From NCBI GenBank assembly GCA_036346405.1, contig CM070561.1:22724215-22788214 (forward strand): 64,000 nucleotides of DNA, written 5' to 3'. The DNA comes from Phyllostachys edulis (taxonomy: Eukaryota > Streptophyta > Magnoliopsida > Poales > Poaceae). Under the pieces are notes generated by a model. It saw only the letters and a list, made by a program, of their open reading frames with translations. It had not been told where the DNA came from and did not search any database. The position numbers were made by a program, and so were the translations under genes. This document shows positions 1 through 10,347 of this stretch, one piece after another; within the stretch, counting starts at the first letter, position 1; each line of letters opens with the position of its first letter.

Positions 1-405
1 CGGCACAGTCGTTTGGCCACCACTGAGCATAACTAATAGGTTTTTTTTTCTCTCTTTTGGTTTCTTTTTATCCTTCCCTTTTGTTATACTACCTGGAGCT
101 AGCAGCCTCAAACATGAGATGATTTCAGTTCAGGAAGCTGCATAGAAAGTTGTAGGAAGCTCTGGACTACAAGGAAATGTAGTGTGTGAAGAGTGAAAAC
201 TACACAAGCAACCATTATACTTGACATTGGTAGCATTGTTAGCGCAAGCAACCGTTTATGATGTGGCTTCCTACATACAGCTGACTAGCAAGCAACTTCT
301 CTTCAAAGTCAAAGAAACAGGCGCACTGACCAAGATGGGCCCACCATTCAGAGAGACATAGCAGGAGCTTCACACCTTGACCTAGCAATGCAAATTTGAG
401 TCACC

Positions 406-535
406 GTGACTTGAAGTAATTACGCTGCTTCCTCTCTTATAGTCAAGCCGGCATGTCCATGGACAAAAGCGTGACTTGAAGTAATTAAGCTGCTTCCTCT
501 CTTATAGTCAAGCCGGAATATCCATGGACAAAAGC
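406..535 (+). repeat. 65-bp tandem duplication in the CBP60 promoter
   Basis: Positions 406-470 and 471-535 are two adjacent 65-bp units beginning GTGACTTGAAG and ending GGACAAAAGC, with three mismatches between them. Each carries one W-box core on the minus strand (441-446 and 506-511) and a CCATGG palindrome. The second unit ends about 90 bp upstream of the TATA box, so the duplication doubles promoter-proximal sites. Confidence 0.93.
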
Positions 536-623
536 TACACTGCTCTAAAGGATTTCAGTGACCTTCCAGGAACCTACCTGGAACATTCTCCTGATGTTAC
601 GGCGACCAATTGATGACCGCCTG

Positions 624-632
624 TATATATAG
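624..632 (+). promoter_or_regulatory. TATA box of CBP60
   Basis: TATATATAG lies 83-91 bp upstream of the ATG at 715. The expected transcription start about 30 bp downstream (around 655-662) would leave a 5' leader of roughly 55 bases without an upstream ATG. Position fits; no transcript evidence is available. Confidence 0.6.
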
Positions 633-714
633 TTTCAATTCATCAACTCCTTCAACTGTATTGAGGTTCACATTACTTGTCTCCACTCTCTTCTGCTGAA
701 TTCCATCTGTCGTA

Positions 715-3700
715 ATGATGAGTAGTAATCAGAAATATATGACGCTTGGGAGGATCTGTGCCGATGAACATGAGGGGGATAGTGTTGATGATCGGCCTGA
801 CGCGGAACGGAAGCGGATGCGACGGATGCCGTCTTTCGCTTCGTTAGTTCTCTATATCTTTGTGCCTCCCTTCAGTGTATATTAATTGTTAATGCTGATT
901 GTTTGATTATTTTCACTTCCTCCATTTTTGCCCTAAATTATTAGTCAAAGAACTATAGGTTTTTTGTCAATTGTTTATTTTTTTGGCCATGTTTTAGATT
1001 CTATGTAATTAGATCATGGGATAGGCAATGGAAGTTAGGTACGTATCTAATGGTATGTTTTTCAGAGGTGTTCTGTTTTTGTGCACTTTACTCTCACTTA
1101 CTGTTTGGCTAATTTATGATCTCCTTTTGCAGAGTCATTAGCGGAGCCGTGGATGCTGAAAAGATTCAGAAAATCTGTCTGACTCTGGAGCCGGCTTTTC
1201 GGAAGGCGGTATGATAACAAAATTTAGCTTTGAATTCATCCAGTGTTCCTTTTATTTGAAGAAAACATAAGATAATAGCTCAAACTGTGTTCTTGACAAA
1301 TGGCATCACCATGCACTGAGAATTACATCAATTGATACTAACTCTATTCAGTTCCTTAAATCAGACCATGTAATTGTCCATCATGCATGTGTTCTTGTGT
1401 TGAAGCAAAATTATCAAAAATTTGTTTAGCTTGAGTTAATTCATCAGCTTATTAGGCTTTTCCACACTTTGTACAAAACCTTTAATGTATCAATGCAATG
1501 TTAATTTTGGCTTCAAACTATCCATTTTATCTCAATTTACAGGTACATGAGGAATTGGAAAGAAGCCTTTCTAAGCATGGCCACCTGCTATACACGTAAA
1601 TAAAATTCCTCCTATCTATACCTAGCACCTAGCTAATTTACAGATAGTATAAACAGTAAAAATAAAAGGCATTACTACTTGATCTAAGTAGCCTGACTAG
1701 TTAACCTAACAGAATACGTTGATCTCCAGAGCTCCTTCACTGCTTGTCAACGAGGTCGACGCATCACCATCGCTGAAGCTCGCCTTCACGAGGCCGCTGT
1801 TGCTTCCAATCTTCAGCAACAACAAGCTCGTCGACATCGAAAACAACCCCCTCGAAGTTTGGCTCCTAGACATGAGAACCAACTACATGGCCAATACTAC
1901 TCATCTCCTTGGCTCACCTATAAAACTGGAAGTACTTGTGCTAGATGGTGACTTCAGGTATGAGGATAGCGGTGAAGCGGGGTGGACTAGCGATGAGTTC
2001 AGTGGTGCAATTGTGAGGGAGAGAGAAGGCAGGAGGCCACTGCTCGTGGGCACTCTGAATGTAACATTGTCTGATCATGGTGTCGCCATCATCGACGACG
2101 TGTCGTTCACCGACAACTCCAGCTGGATCAGGAGCCGTAGGTTCAGGATCGGCGTGCGCGCCGTGGGTGGGAGCTATCGCGGGCCGAGGATCCGGGAGGC
2201 GGTGAGCCAGAGATTCACGGTGAAAGATCACCGCGGCGAATGTGAGTCCACTGCTCTAATTTTGATCATGGATAAGTATGATCAGAGTACTGTTGATGTC
2301 GATTTTCTCCGGGTTTAGTGAGGTTCTTTTATTTAACACTTGAACAGTGTACAAGAAGCATTTCCCACCACGCCTTACTGATGAGATATGGAGGCTGAAG
2401 AACATCCGAAAAGAAGGGCCGATCCATAAGAGGCTGGACTCTGAAGAAATCAAGAACGTGCAGGACTTCCTGAAACTGCACACCTTTAACCCTGAAAAGC
2501 TCAAGAGGGTAATATATCTCTAGCAGTACAGTGACTCCGGTGTCCATACATGAATTCCATCTCTATATCTCGAATTATATAACAATACGTATTGTGTTGT
2601 CTATATACATGGCTACCGAATTGTTCAGCTTGTTGGCGTGTCCGATCGGCTATGGAAAGCGATCGTAAACCACGCGAAAACGTGCGACATGGGAGGGAAG
2701 AGCTACATCTTCAGGCAAGAAGAGTGTGGTGTCACATTGACCTTGAACCCTGCAGGTGAGGTCATGGCAGCGAGAATCGGTGACAAGATATTTTCATTGG
2801 AAGAGCTACATCCACAACAAATGGTAACTAATTTAAATTGTACTCGATCATTTTCCCGTTGATTTAGTATTGGACATGTAGCACTTGGCCCAACACTAAG
2901 ACCAGAATACCACTAAATTACCTTAACTACCAATAAAATCCCATCTCTGTGATAATATATGAAATAAATAAGACATCCGAACTGCTTAATAAATGGTAAT
3001 ACTGAATAGGGAATCAAATAGAGGATAGACCAAGCCATCGAAGGAATAATCAGCTTATAACCATCACCTAAGCCTAATCAATAATTATCAAGTCCTATAA
3101 GGAATTATTCATCACGCCAAAATAAACGTTCACATGGCCAATTAAATCATTTGAGTGAAAAAAGTGCGATTGTCCATGTATGCTAGCCATTCCTATGCGA
3201 GATGCCGTCAATGACCACCTAAAGCTACAAAATAAATAAGAGTGAGTCCACGACTCAGCAAGCACTAGATACAATAGTAAGAACACAAGCTCATTAACAA
3301 TCGATGCATTATCGAAAGTCTCATCATTCTCATTCTCAACAATATAATTCTCATGTATACAAATATCATGATGCACCTCTTTCGACTGATACCGGTATAG
3401 CGAAGTGTTTTCTCCCCCACCTTCTTGAGGGTGGGGTCGCTACCTCTGTAGGATTTTAACATGGGACACGCCGGATTAGCTATAAACATGACAGTACTCA
3501 CCTCTCTAGCCCTTATGCAAGTGAATGATGTAATAATACATTAAACATTACTATTATTACCATATCATCCCCATGGTAGTTGCACCAATATGACAATATA
3601 TCTCTTTTCAACAATATTATCATGGCAAATATTTAACTTAACATAATATAAATAAATCTCATGTTAAATAAACCAATATGACAACGGCAACCACCCGTTG

Positions 3701-5367
3701 TTCACCATTATACCAAGCATTTGCCTCTTTATCTTCTAGGAGCCGGATGATGCAAAGGTGGCACATCGCTTGATGCAACACTCCCCGGACAACGAATACA
3801 TTCAAAAACATGCCAAATACAGTACCAAAACGTCACATAATCCGCCCTAGTATGATTACGCGAAAACGATCCAAATAACTTGTTTCTACCGATCGATATA
3901 TCAGCTGTTCTAGTAGTAAAATAGCTATAACTTTTTCATCCGAACTCCAAATTCAACCAACTAAGACTTTCTGGAATCCTCACGAAAAATCATACATCTC
4001 CCTAGTTATGAAGAACCTATGATTCTATCGGTTTCTGCCCCATTTCTTTCTTCGAATACCGTCCCAGAATCTGTTAGGACAGTCCGCTTTACAATTTTAT
4101 GTTTTTAAATCTAAAACTTTAAAATATATGAACGATACTAGTTCTGGAAACTATACAAAATTTTCTAAATTATTCAAGTTGTCACCATATTTTAATTTTA
4201 TCATCTACTATATAAAACTGTCTCTTCTTCACGACATCTGGCAGTTACGTCCAGATTCTGAACAACGATCTTCACGAGACTATATCTTTACGTTTGCTAC
4301 TCCTCTTCTAATGATCTAGACTTTCCTGCAAAGCTAACGAGATTATATAACTTTTCTCCAACTGGACCAATCTCTGAATTTGAGCCTAAATATCCCGAAT
4401 CGCCACTGCAATGTTATGTGCCCAATCTTAATGAACTAGGGTAGATTGAAAACTAACTTTCCCCTAATCAAAACGACCTACAAACTTAACAATAGCTAAT
4501 CTATGGTAAAATCTAGGAATTAACAGGGTTTACCTATGACGATCAGGACGAATTATGAAAACCCGCGAAGACCTCATCTTTTCCTTCCTTTTATTCTTCT
4601 CCTCTCCTTGCTTCTCTCCTCCTGCTTGCTTTCTACTCCCATCGGCAGCAGCACTAGCTGTCAGGTTGGTAGCGTGGCAGCAGGCAGGGGCGGCGATGCC
4701 CTAGGGCAAGGGGTAGGGGAGGCGTGCATTAGTGCGTGCGCGCAGGGGGCGGGGGGAATGTGTTTCGGGATATTATAGAACAATCATGCAGTTTGCTTCT
4801 TAATTTATTATACGTCTGATCACACTTATTGTAGTTCCAAGTGAAGCAACTGGCTCTTCAGGCATACCAGCAGTGGGATCAGTTGGAGGAGGCTGCAACA
4901 AGCAGGACAGTCTCCGAGGCAAGACAAGGACTAGTGACATCAGGTGATGCAATTTTTGTTTGGTTTTTTGAGAACTTAGTAGGCGAACTGAAATTCTAGC
5001 AGCCCGCCAGCTAATTTCATTAAGTAATGCAATATTAAGCACGCATTCCGCACATAGCTTCTTACTTAGCCAGTCAGCTGAGTAGTCATGATGATTAGTT
5101 CCTCCTCTTGCAGGCAATCTTGATCTAGCACAGATGTCAATGCCAGGTAGCTCATCACTACTGCAGCTCAGCGAGAGCCAGGACGTGAGCATCAGCTCAG
5201 GAGGGCCTCATGAGAGCACCACATCATATCTTGACACCATGGGAGGAGCAGCTATGACCTCCAATTCTACAGCAGCTGATGGTGCTGCATACTGGAACCC
5301 ATGGATGGAAAGTGATGATGGCTTGATCAACTGGAACAGCAGTTCAGTGTGGGACCAAGTCGACTAA
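715..5367 (+). CDS. CBP60: CALMODULIN-BINDING PROTEIN 60 (CBP60 family), eight exons
   Basis: Plant-specific calmodulin-binding transcription regulator; in the family, CBP60g/SARD1 drive salicylic-acid synthesis genes and others tune defence and growth in the nucleus. My splice model is 715-842, 1133-1208, 1543-1595, 1730-2241, 2348-2508, 2629-2823, 4835-4943 and 5114-5367. All introns are GT-AG and the frame is continuous, giving 495 residues, normal for the family. Landmarks: basic stretch ERKRMRRMPS (residues 31-40), VREREGRRPLL, then FTDNSSWIRSRRFRIG near 212-227, TVKDHRGE, LYKKHFPP across the exon 4/5 junction, and AKTCDMGGKSY in exon 6. These make up the conserved central DNA-binding region and the following helical part. 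Exon 8 encodes the last 84 residues, ending in SSVWDQVD. Start: tandem ATGs at 715 and 718; the first is used. Intron 6 is 2.0 kb because of a solo LTR. I cannot place the calmodulin-binding helix or assign the CBP60a-g subtype. Exon 1 and exon 3 borders are the least certain. Confidence 0.9.
2877..4777 (-). mobile_element. Solo LTR inside CBP60 intron 6
   Basis: Read on the minus strand the segment begins TATAATATCCCGAAAC, one base from the usual gypsy-LTR start TGTAATATCCCG, and ends in CA (plus strand TGTAGCAC at 2877). It is flanked by GGACA at 2872-2876 and GAACA at 4778-4782. In the duplicated copy the right flank is still GGACA (29467-29471), so a 5-bp target duplication is well supported. 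No internal domain is present, so it is a solo LTR left by LTR-LTR recombination. Short reading frames inside it are not credible genes. Confidence 0.82.
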
Positions 5368-6630
5368 TACAAGCCATGTTTAGCTCTCCATTTTTGCACA
5401 AATATCCCACCTTTTTCATTCTAGCTACTTCTTTTTGCAGCATCTTGCTGTTCTTTTGTTGTGCAGTTGGCAGCATGATATATACTTCATGTCCATGCAT
5501 ACATTCAGAGTCTAGCTATGTAACGCTCCCAAATTCTGGGACTGTTAAACTCTTCACATGATAATTGCTTAATAGCCTAATCTTTGCCATCACTGCTACA
5601 CCCCCAAACAAATTTTCTAGCTTCGCCACTGATAATATGATACTACACATTACGTATCTAAAGAATTTTGAAGCTAACCTACCATTATTTTATTTGCTAA
5701 AAATATGTCACTACACATGATGTTGCTTCCTAACCTACCATGGCTTCGAAAGTACATGAATAAAAAATAATGCTAGAGACTCACTGTCGTCGTCGTCGAT
5801 GCGAAGACACTTTCTTGCCCCCCGTCTCCCTCTTCCTCTCCTCTCTTTCCCTCCCCCTCTCCTCTTTTCCTTCCTCTGTTCTCACACTTGGTCTCTGGAA
5901 GAAAAAACAGCGAGCTCGCCTCGGCCGGGCGCAGGCGTGTCTTATAAGTGCCCCTAGTCGCCCAACCGTTGGGCGACTAGGGCCCAACGTTGAGCGACAG
6001 GTGTCCTAGTCGCTCCTCCGTTCGGCGATTAGGAGGCCAAAGGTCTAGTCGCATAACGGTTAGGCGAATTGGAAACTTGTCGCTCACCCGTTGGGCGACC
6101 AGCCCAAAATCTGCAATAGATTATGTTACACTTTCGACTTGTATGTTTGTTCCAAATAATTTGTTAAATTTTGATTTTACTGTTTTTATAGTATTTTCTA
6201 AAGTTTCTGGACCATCTAAATAGTTTAATCAATCTAAGGCCATAAATTTATTAAAAAGATTGACATAACTATCTATAGTTAAGTAGTCAAATGAAAAAAA
6301 AAGGAAATACAGAAACGGTTAGCTTATCATAAATAGTCAAATTTGTTGTAGTGATGCAAACCATGAGTTAGATGCAATCATGCAAAGCACTTTGACTTGA
6401 TTACAAAACCAACAAAGAAACTCCCTGAAAATATTCTTGAAGGTAGATTTAAATAACATGCATCCATTTAAAATTTATTTTTTAGGAGAAACAAAAAGAG
6501 AAATCCCTGACAAACTGTTAGTTACAAAAAAAATGGGGGAAAAGCAAAGGTTCCTACTGACAAATTAAATATTTCTCTCTGCTAATTTGTTTTGATTTTA
6601 ACATTAAAATTTTGAAAGGGTGGTGAAAAC
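5368..6630 (+). other. 3' flank of CBP60 copy 1, shared with copy 2
   Basis: No gene is seen. The region begins with the likely CBP60 3' UTR and is collinear with 30102 to about 31457 downstream of copy 2. That includes the CT-rich block near 5815-5875 and the AT-rich tail ending GGTGGTGAAAAC at 6630. At 6631 the Copia-1 LTR starts; copy 2 continues instead with CTCCATAACTC (31459 on), which marks the undisturbed sequence at the insertion point. Confidence 0.75.
5945..6110. repeat. Cluster of TCGCCCAAC / GTTGGGCGA palindromic modules
   Basis: Several copies of a TCGCC...GGCGA foldback motif occur here, the clearest being CTAGTCGCCCAACC facing GGTTGGGCGACTAG around 5956-5982. The modules are spaced by 20-40 bases. 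The same cluster occurs at about 30685-30865, where it has one further module and an AT-rich tail of about 115 bp that is missing here. It looks like the subterminal repeat array of a non-autonomous DNA transposon; family not determined. Confidence 0.6.
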
Positions 6631-7004
6631 TGTTGGAATTAATATGGGCTAGCCCAAATTTATATTCTAATTAATCCCTGGTAAATCTCAAAGGCCCATG
6701 TGCATATGCTAAAACTGTTTAGTCCCACATAGAGGGATAAAGGGGAGTTACACCACTTTATAAGATGGAACGTGGTAGCCCCTCTTGTAGAATTGGAAAG
6801 AGCCATCACATCGGCGCTCGCCGCCGCCGAGTGCGTGCGCGTGTCGTGTGCTTGTGCAGCGTGTCGAGTGTGGGCGCGATTTTGTCTCTGGTCTCTTTAT
6901 GTTTGGCGAACAGAGTTCTGGACTGTCTGGTTCTAGCTATAAAAGGCGAGTTCGCTCATACAGTTTTTCCACAATGTCTGTAACCTCCACAGTTTTGTTG
7001 CTGT
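6631..7004 (+). repeat. Left LTR of Copia-1 (aligned part)
   Basis: Similarity to 27410-27923 runs from TGTTGGAATT at 6631 to TTTTGTTGCTGT at 7004, with a net deletion of about 140 bp here relative to the right LTR. A promoter-like TATAAAAGG lies near 6938-6946. The true LTR end is not resolved, because the right LTR is truncated at the matching point and I see no clear tRNA-Met primer site downstream; the LTR could continue beyond 7004. Confidence 0.75.
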
Positions 7005-7505
7005 CTCTGGCGATCTCCATCCCGGCAAGGCACGTGTATGGCTGCACCGGGAGAGCAGGCCTCCAGAACCTCATCCTTGAAGGCTTGCACGAGCACGAAT
7101 GAATAAGGTTTTTGGGGAGCGTTCGCGCGACTGCTCGCTGTTCCTCTACTACGTTCTACATCAACTGCACGTCTACTACCACGACGTCCACTACGCCATG
7201 ACGAACGACGTCCTCATCAAGAACTCTGTTGCAGCTTCTTCTTCTACTGAATTTGTGTATGCCTATCTCACTCTTGTTACTTGGTTTACTTTACTATCTG
7301 TTGTTGTCTTGAACACTGAGATAGGTATGCTAGCTTCTATCTTTCTAGAATCTGGTATTGCTATAGTGTTCATGGTTATCTACTTTATGAAAATAACTAG
7401 AGTATTTTCCATATTTTATCTGGCATATTTCTGGATTAAAGTACTTCGAAAAATGCTTATATACTCAACAATCCAAAAACCTTATTTTAGGCATAGGCAT
7501 TTTTC
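7005..7505 (+). other. Copia-1 LTR end / leader region
   Basis: This stretch lies between the aligned part of the left LTR and the first gag residues. An open frame runs through it from 7099, but the hydrophobic, low-complexity product before about 7506 resembles no gag and is probably untranslated leader. No convincing primer-binding site is visible. Confidence 0.45.
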
Positions 7506-10347
7506 GTCAACTGGCTTTGCTGCCGCGCTCAAACCCTCTGAATTCGATGGTGCGAATTACAAGAGGTGGTGCACCAAGATGGTGCTTTGGCTAACTGCCA
7601 TGAACGTTTTCCATGTGGCAAACGGCAAGCCTGAAGGAACACTTACTCCTGAACAGGAGTAAGCGTTCGAGGCTGCTGATAACCTTTTTAAAGGTGCCGT
7701 GGTTAGTGTTCTTGGTGAGAAGTTAGTTGATGCATACATGGTGATTAAAACTAGGAAAGAGATGTGGGATGCACTCGAGGCCAAATTTGGGGTTTCGGAT
7801 GCAGGTAGTGAATTGTATCTCATGGAGCAATACCATGACTATAGAATGGTTGATAGCCATTCTGTAGTTGAACATGCTCATGAGATACAATCCATGGCCA
7901 CAGAACTTGAGTACTTCAAGTGTGTGTTACCGGACAAATTTGTCGCAGGAGGCATTATTGCCAAGCTTCCTCCTTCTTGGAGGAATTTTGCTACTTCTCT
8001 GAAACACAAGAGACAAGAGTTTTCTGTTGAAAATCTCATTGGGTCTCTTGATGTCGAAGAGAAGGCGAGGGCAAAAAATACACACACTAGAGGTAATGAG
8101 GGACATTCTAGTGCCAATGTGGTGCAAAAGAAGAATGGCCAAACTCAAAAGTTCAAAAGCAAGAACAAGAGTACACAAACAACAAGCTTCAAGAAGAAGA
8201 AGAAGAAAACAAAGGATGGCCTTTGCTTTATGTGTGGCAAACCTGGTCATTGGACCAAGGATTGCAGCCAACGCAAGGGTGGGAAGAATGAGCAAGGGCA
8301 GAATTCCAAGTCTACCAATATTGTTGTTGGTACTACTGAGACGGGAACTTCAGTGTATGGTAATTTACCTACTGTTCTTTCCCTATGTCAATCTACCGAT
8401 TGGTGGATAGACACTGGTGCTAATATACATATGTGTGCTGATATTTCATTGTTTTCTTCTTACCAGGTCACTCAGGATTCAGCCGTTCTAATGGGGAACG
8501 GGTCACATGCCACTGTTCATGGTGTTGGCACGGTCGATCTGAAGTTTACTTCGGGGAAGATTGTGCAATTGAAGAACATGCATCATATGCCATCTATCAA
8601 TAAGAATCTCGTAAGCGGATCTCTTCTGTGTAGAGATGGCTTTAGACTGGTGTTCGAGTCCACTAAATTTGTAGTGTCCAAGTGTGGACAATTTGTTGGT
8701 AAAGGCTATGTGTGCGGAGGCTTGTTCCACCTATCTCTTTCAGATTTGTGTAATAATGTTGTGAACCATGTTTGCAGTGATAATGAGACTACTATTTGGC
8801 ATTCACGACTTTGTCAGATAAATTTTAGTTGTATGACGCGGTTAGCCAGTTTAGAGTTAATCCCGAAATTCATCCTTACCAAAGGTTCTAAATGTCAAGT
8901 TTGTGTGCAATTAAAGCAGCCTCGTAAGCCTCATAAGGCCGCAGAGGTAAGAAACTTGGCACCATTAGAACTCATACATTCAGATCTGTGTGAGATGAAT
9001 GGTGTGTTGACAAAAGGTGGTAAGAGATATTTTATGACTTTGATTGATGACTCCACTAGGTTCTGCTATGTGTATCTTTTGAAAACTAAAGATGAAGCTC
9101 TTCACTACTTTAAAATCTATAAGGCAGAAGCTGAGAACCAACTTGAAAGGAAAATCAAAAGGGTTAGGTCTGATCGTGGCGGCGAGTACTTTTCTAATGA
9201 GTTCAATTTATTCTGTGAGGAACATGGTATAATCCATGAGAGGGCGCCTCCTATTCACCAGATCAAGCGGGGTTCTTTGAAAGAAAGAACCGCACTCTAA
9301 TCGATTTGGTTAACGCTATGTTAAACACAGCGGGTCTTTCCAAAGCATGGTGGGGGGAGGCTATATTGACTTCATGTCATGTCCTAAACAGGATTCCCAC
9401 AAAGAATAAAGAGATAACCCTATATGAAAATGGGAGAAGAAAAGACTATCACTTTCATACTTGCGTATTTGGGGTTGTTTGGCGAAAGTCAATGTGCCAA
9501 TTCCCAAAAAAGCGTAAGCTTGGACCAAAAACCGTGGATTGCGTCTTTCTAGGCTATGCTCACCATAGCGTTGGATATAGATTTCTAGTAGTGAAATCTG
9601 GACTATCTGACGTACATGTCGGTACAATTATGGAGTCTAGAGATGCTACATTCTTTAAGGATATTTTTCCGATGAAAGATATGCCTAGTTCATCGAGTCA
9701 GGAACCTGATACAATTCCTGAACCTACCATTCCAATGGAATATTTTGAGCAAAACCCTAAGCAAATTCCTGAGGAGGAAGACAATGAAACTCTAAGGAAG
9801 AGTAAAAGACAAAGAACTGCAAAGTCTTTTAGTTCTGATTTCATTGTATACCCTGTGGATGATACTCCAAGTACCATTTCTGAAGCATATGCTTCTCCAG
9901 ATGCAGAATACTAGAAGGAAACAGTCCGTAATGAAATGAATTCCATTATCTCTAATGGAACTTGGGAGATCACTGAGCGTCCTTATGGTTGCAAACCTGT
10001 AGGATGTAAGTGAGTGTTCAAAAAGAAGCTTAGGCCTGATGGTACTATCGAGAAGTACAAGACACAGCTTGTGGCCAAGGGTTATACCCAAAAGGAAGGC
10101 GAAGATTTCTTTGATACTTATTCACCTGTGGCTAGATTGACCACTATTCGAGTACTACTATCTCTGGCAGCCTCACACGGTCTTCTCGTTCATCAGATGG
10201 ACGTTAAGACAGCTTTTCTAAATAGAGAGTTGGACGAGGAAATTTACATGGAACAACTAAATGGATTTGTAGTAGATGGTCAAGAAGGAAAGGTGTGCAA
10301 GTTGTTGAAATCTTTGTATGGTCTTAAACAAGCATCTAAGCAGTGGC
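7506..10347 (+). pseudogene. Copia-1 gag-pol, first part (gag, protease, integrase, N-terminal RT)
   Basis: Ty1/copia polyprotein in pieces. Gag begins near 7506 (LKPSEFDGANYKRW) and has a TAA at 7660. The main frame, 7699-9300, carries the zinc knuckle CFMCGKPGHWTKDC, the protease site WWIDTGANIHM, then the integrase core with IHSDLCE, TLIDDSTRFCYVY and SDRGGEYFSNEF. It stops at 9298-9300. A second frame (9306-9914) continues integrase (KAWWGEAILTSCHVLNRIP) and the linker to RT. A third (to 10347) holds the RT start, with AKGYTQKEGEDF, TYSPVARLTTIR and QMDVKTAFLN up to LKQASKQW. There Gypsy-1 interrupts the codon; the frame rejoins exactly at 25830. At least one nonsense mutation and two frame breaks make it inactive. 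Confidence 0.88.
10343..10347 (+). repeat. Target-site duplication of Gypsy-1, left copy
   Basis: GTGGC immediately precedes the left end (TGTGAGGACC) of Gypsy-1 and is repeated at 25830-25834 immediately after its right end (GGGATGTTACA). Five bases is the usual size for gypsy elements. Removing the element and one copy restores the Copia-1 RT reading frame (...KQW then HEKFDRT...). Confidence 0.92.

Larger units (their letters stand above)
1..714 (+). promoter_or_regulatory. Upstream region and promoter of the CBP60 gene
   Basis: This stretch has no supportable coding region and leads directly into the CBP60 start codon at 715. Seen in the sequence: W-box cores (TTGAC followed by C or T) at 377-382 on the plus strand and, as AGTCAA (TTGACT on the minus strand), at 307-312, 441-446 and 506-511. 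The last two are the same site in the two units of a 65-bp tandem repeat. A TATA box lies at about 624-632. W-boxes are the binding sites of WRKY factors, and several CBP60 genes act in immunity, so pathogen-responsive control is plausible but is inference. Confidence 0.6.

Noticed and set aside
4536..4778. 80-residue frame in CBP60 intron 6 with a hydrophobic N-terminus
   Set aside because: It lies inside the solo LTR; the signal-peptide look comes from a CT-rich tract and the frame is not kept in copy 2.
7099..7505. N-terminal extension of Copia-1 gag as a membrane protein
   Set aside because: Hydrophobic, composition-driven sequence before the normal gag start; no family resemblance.
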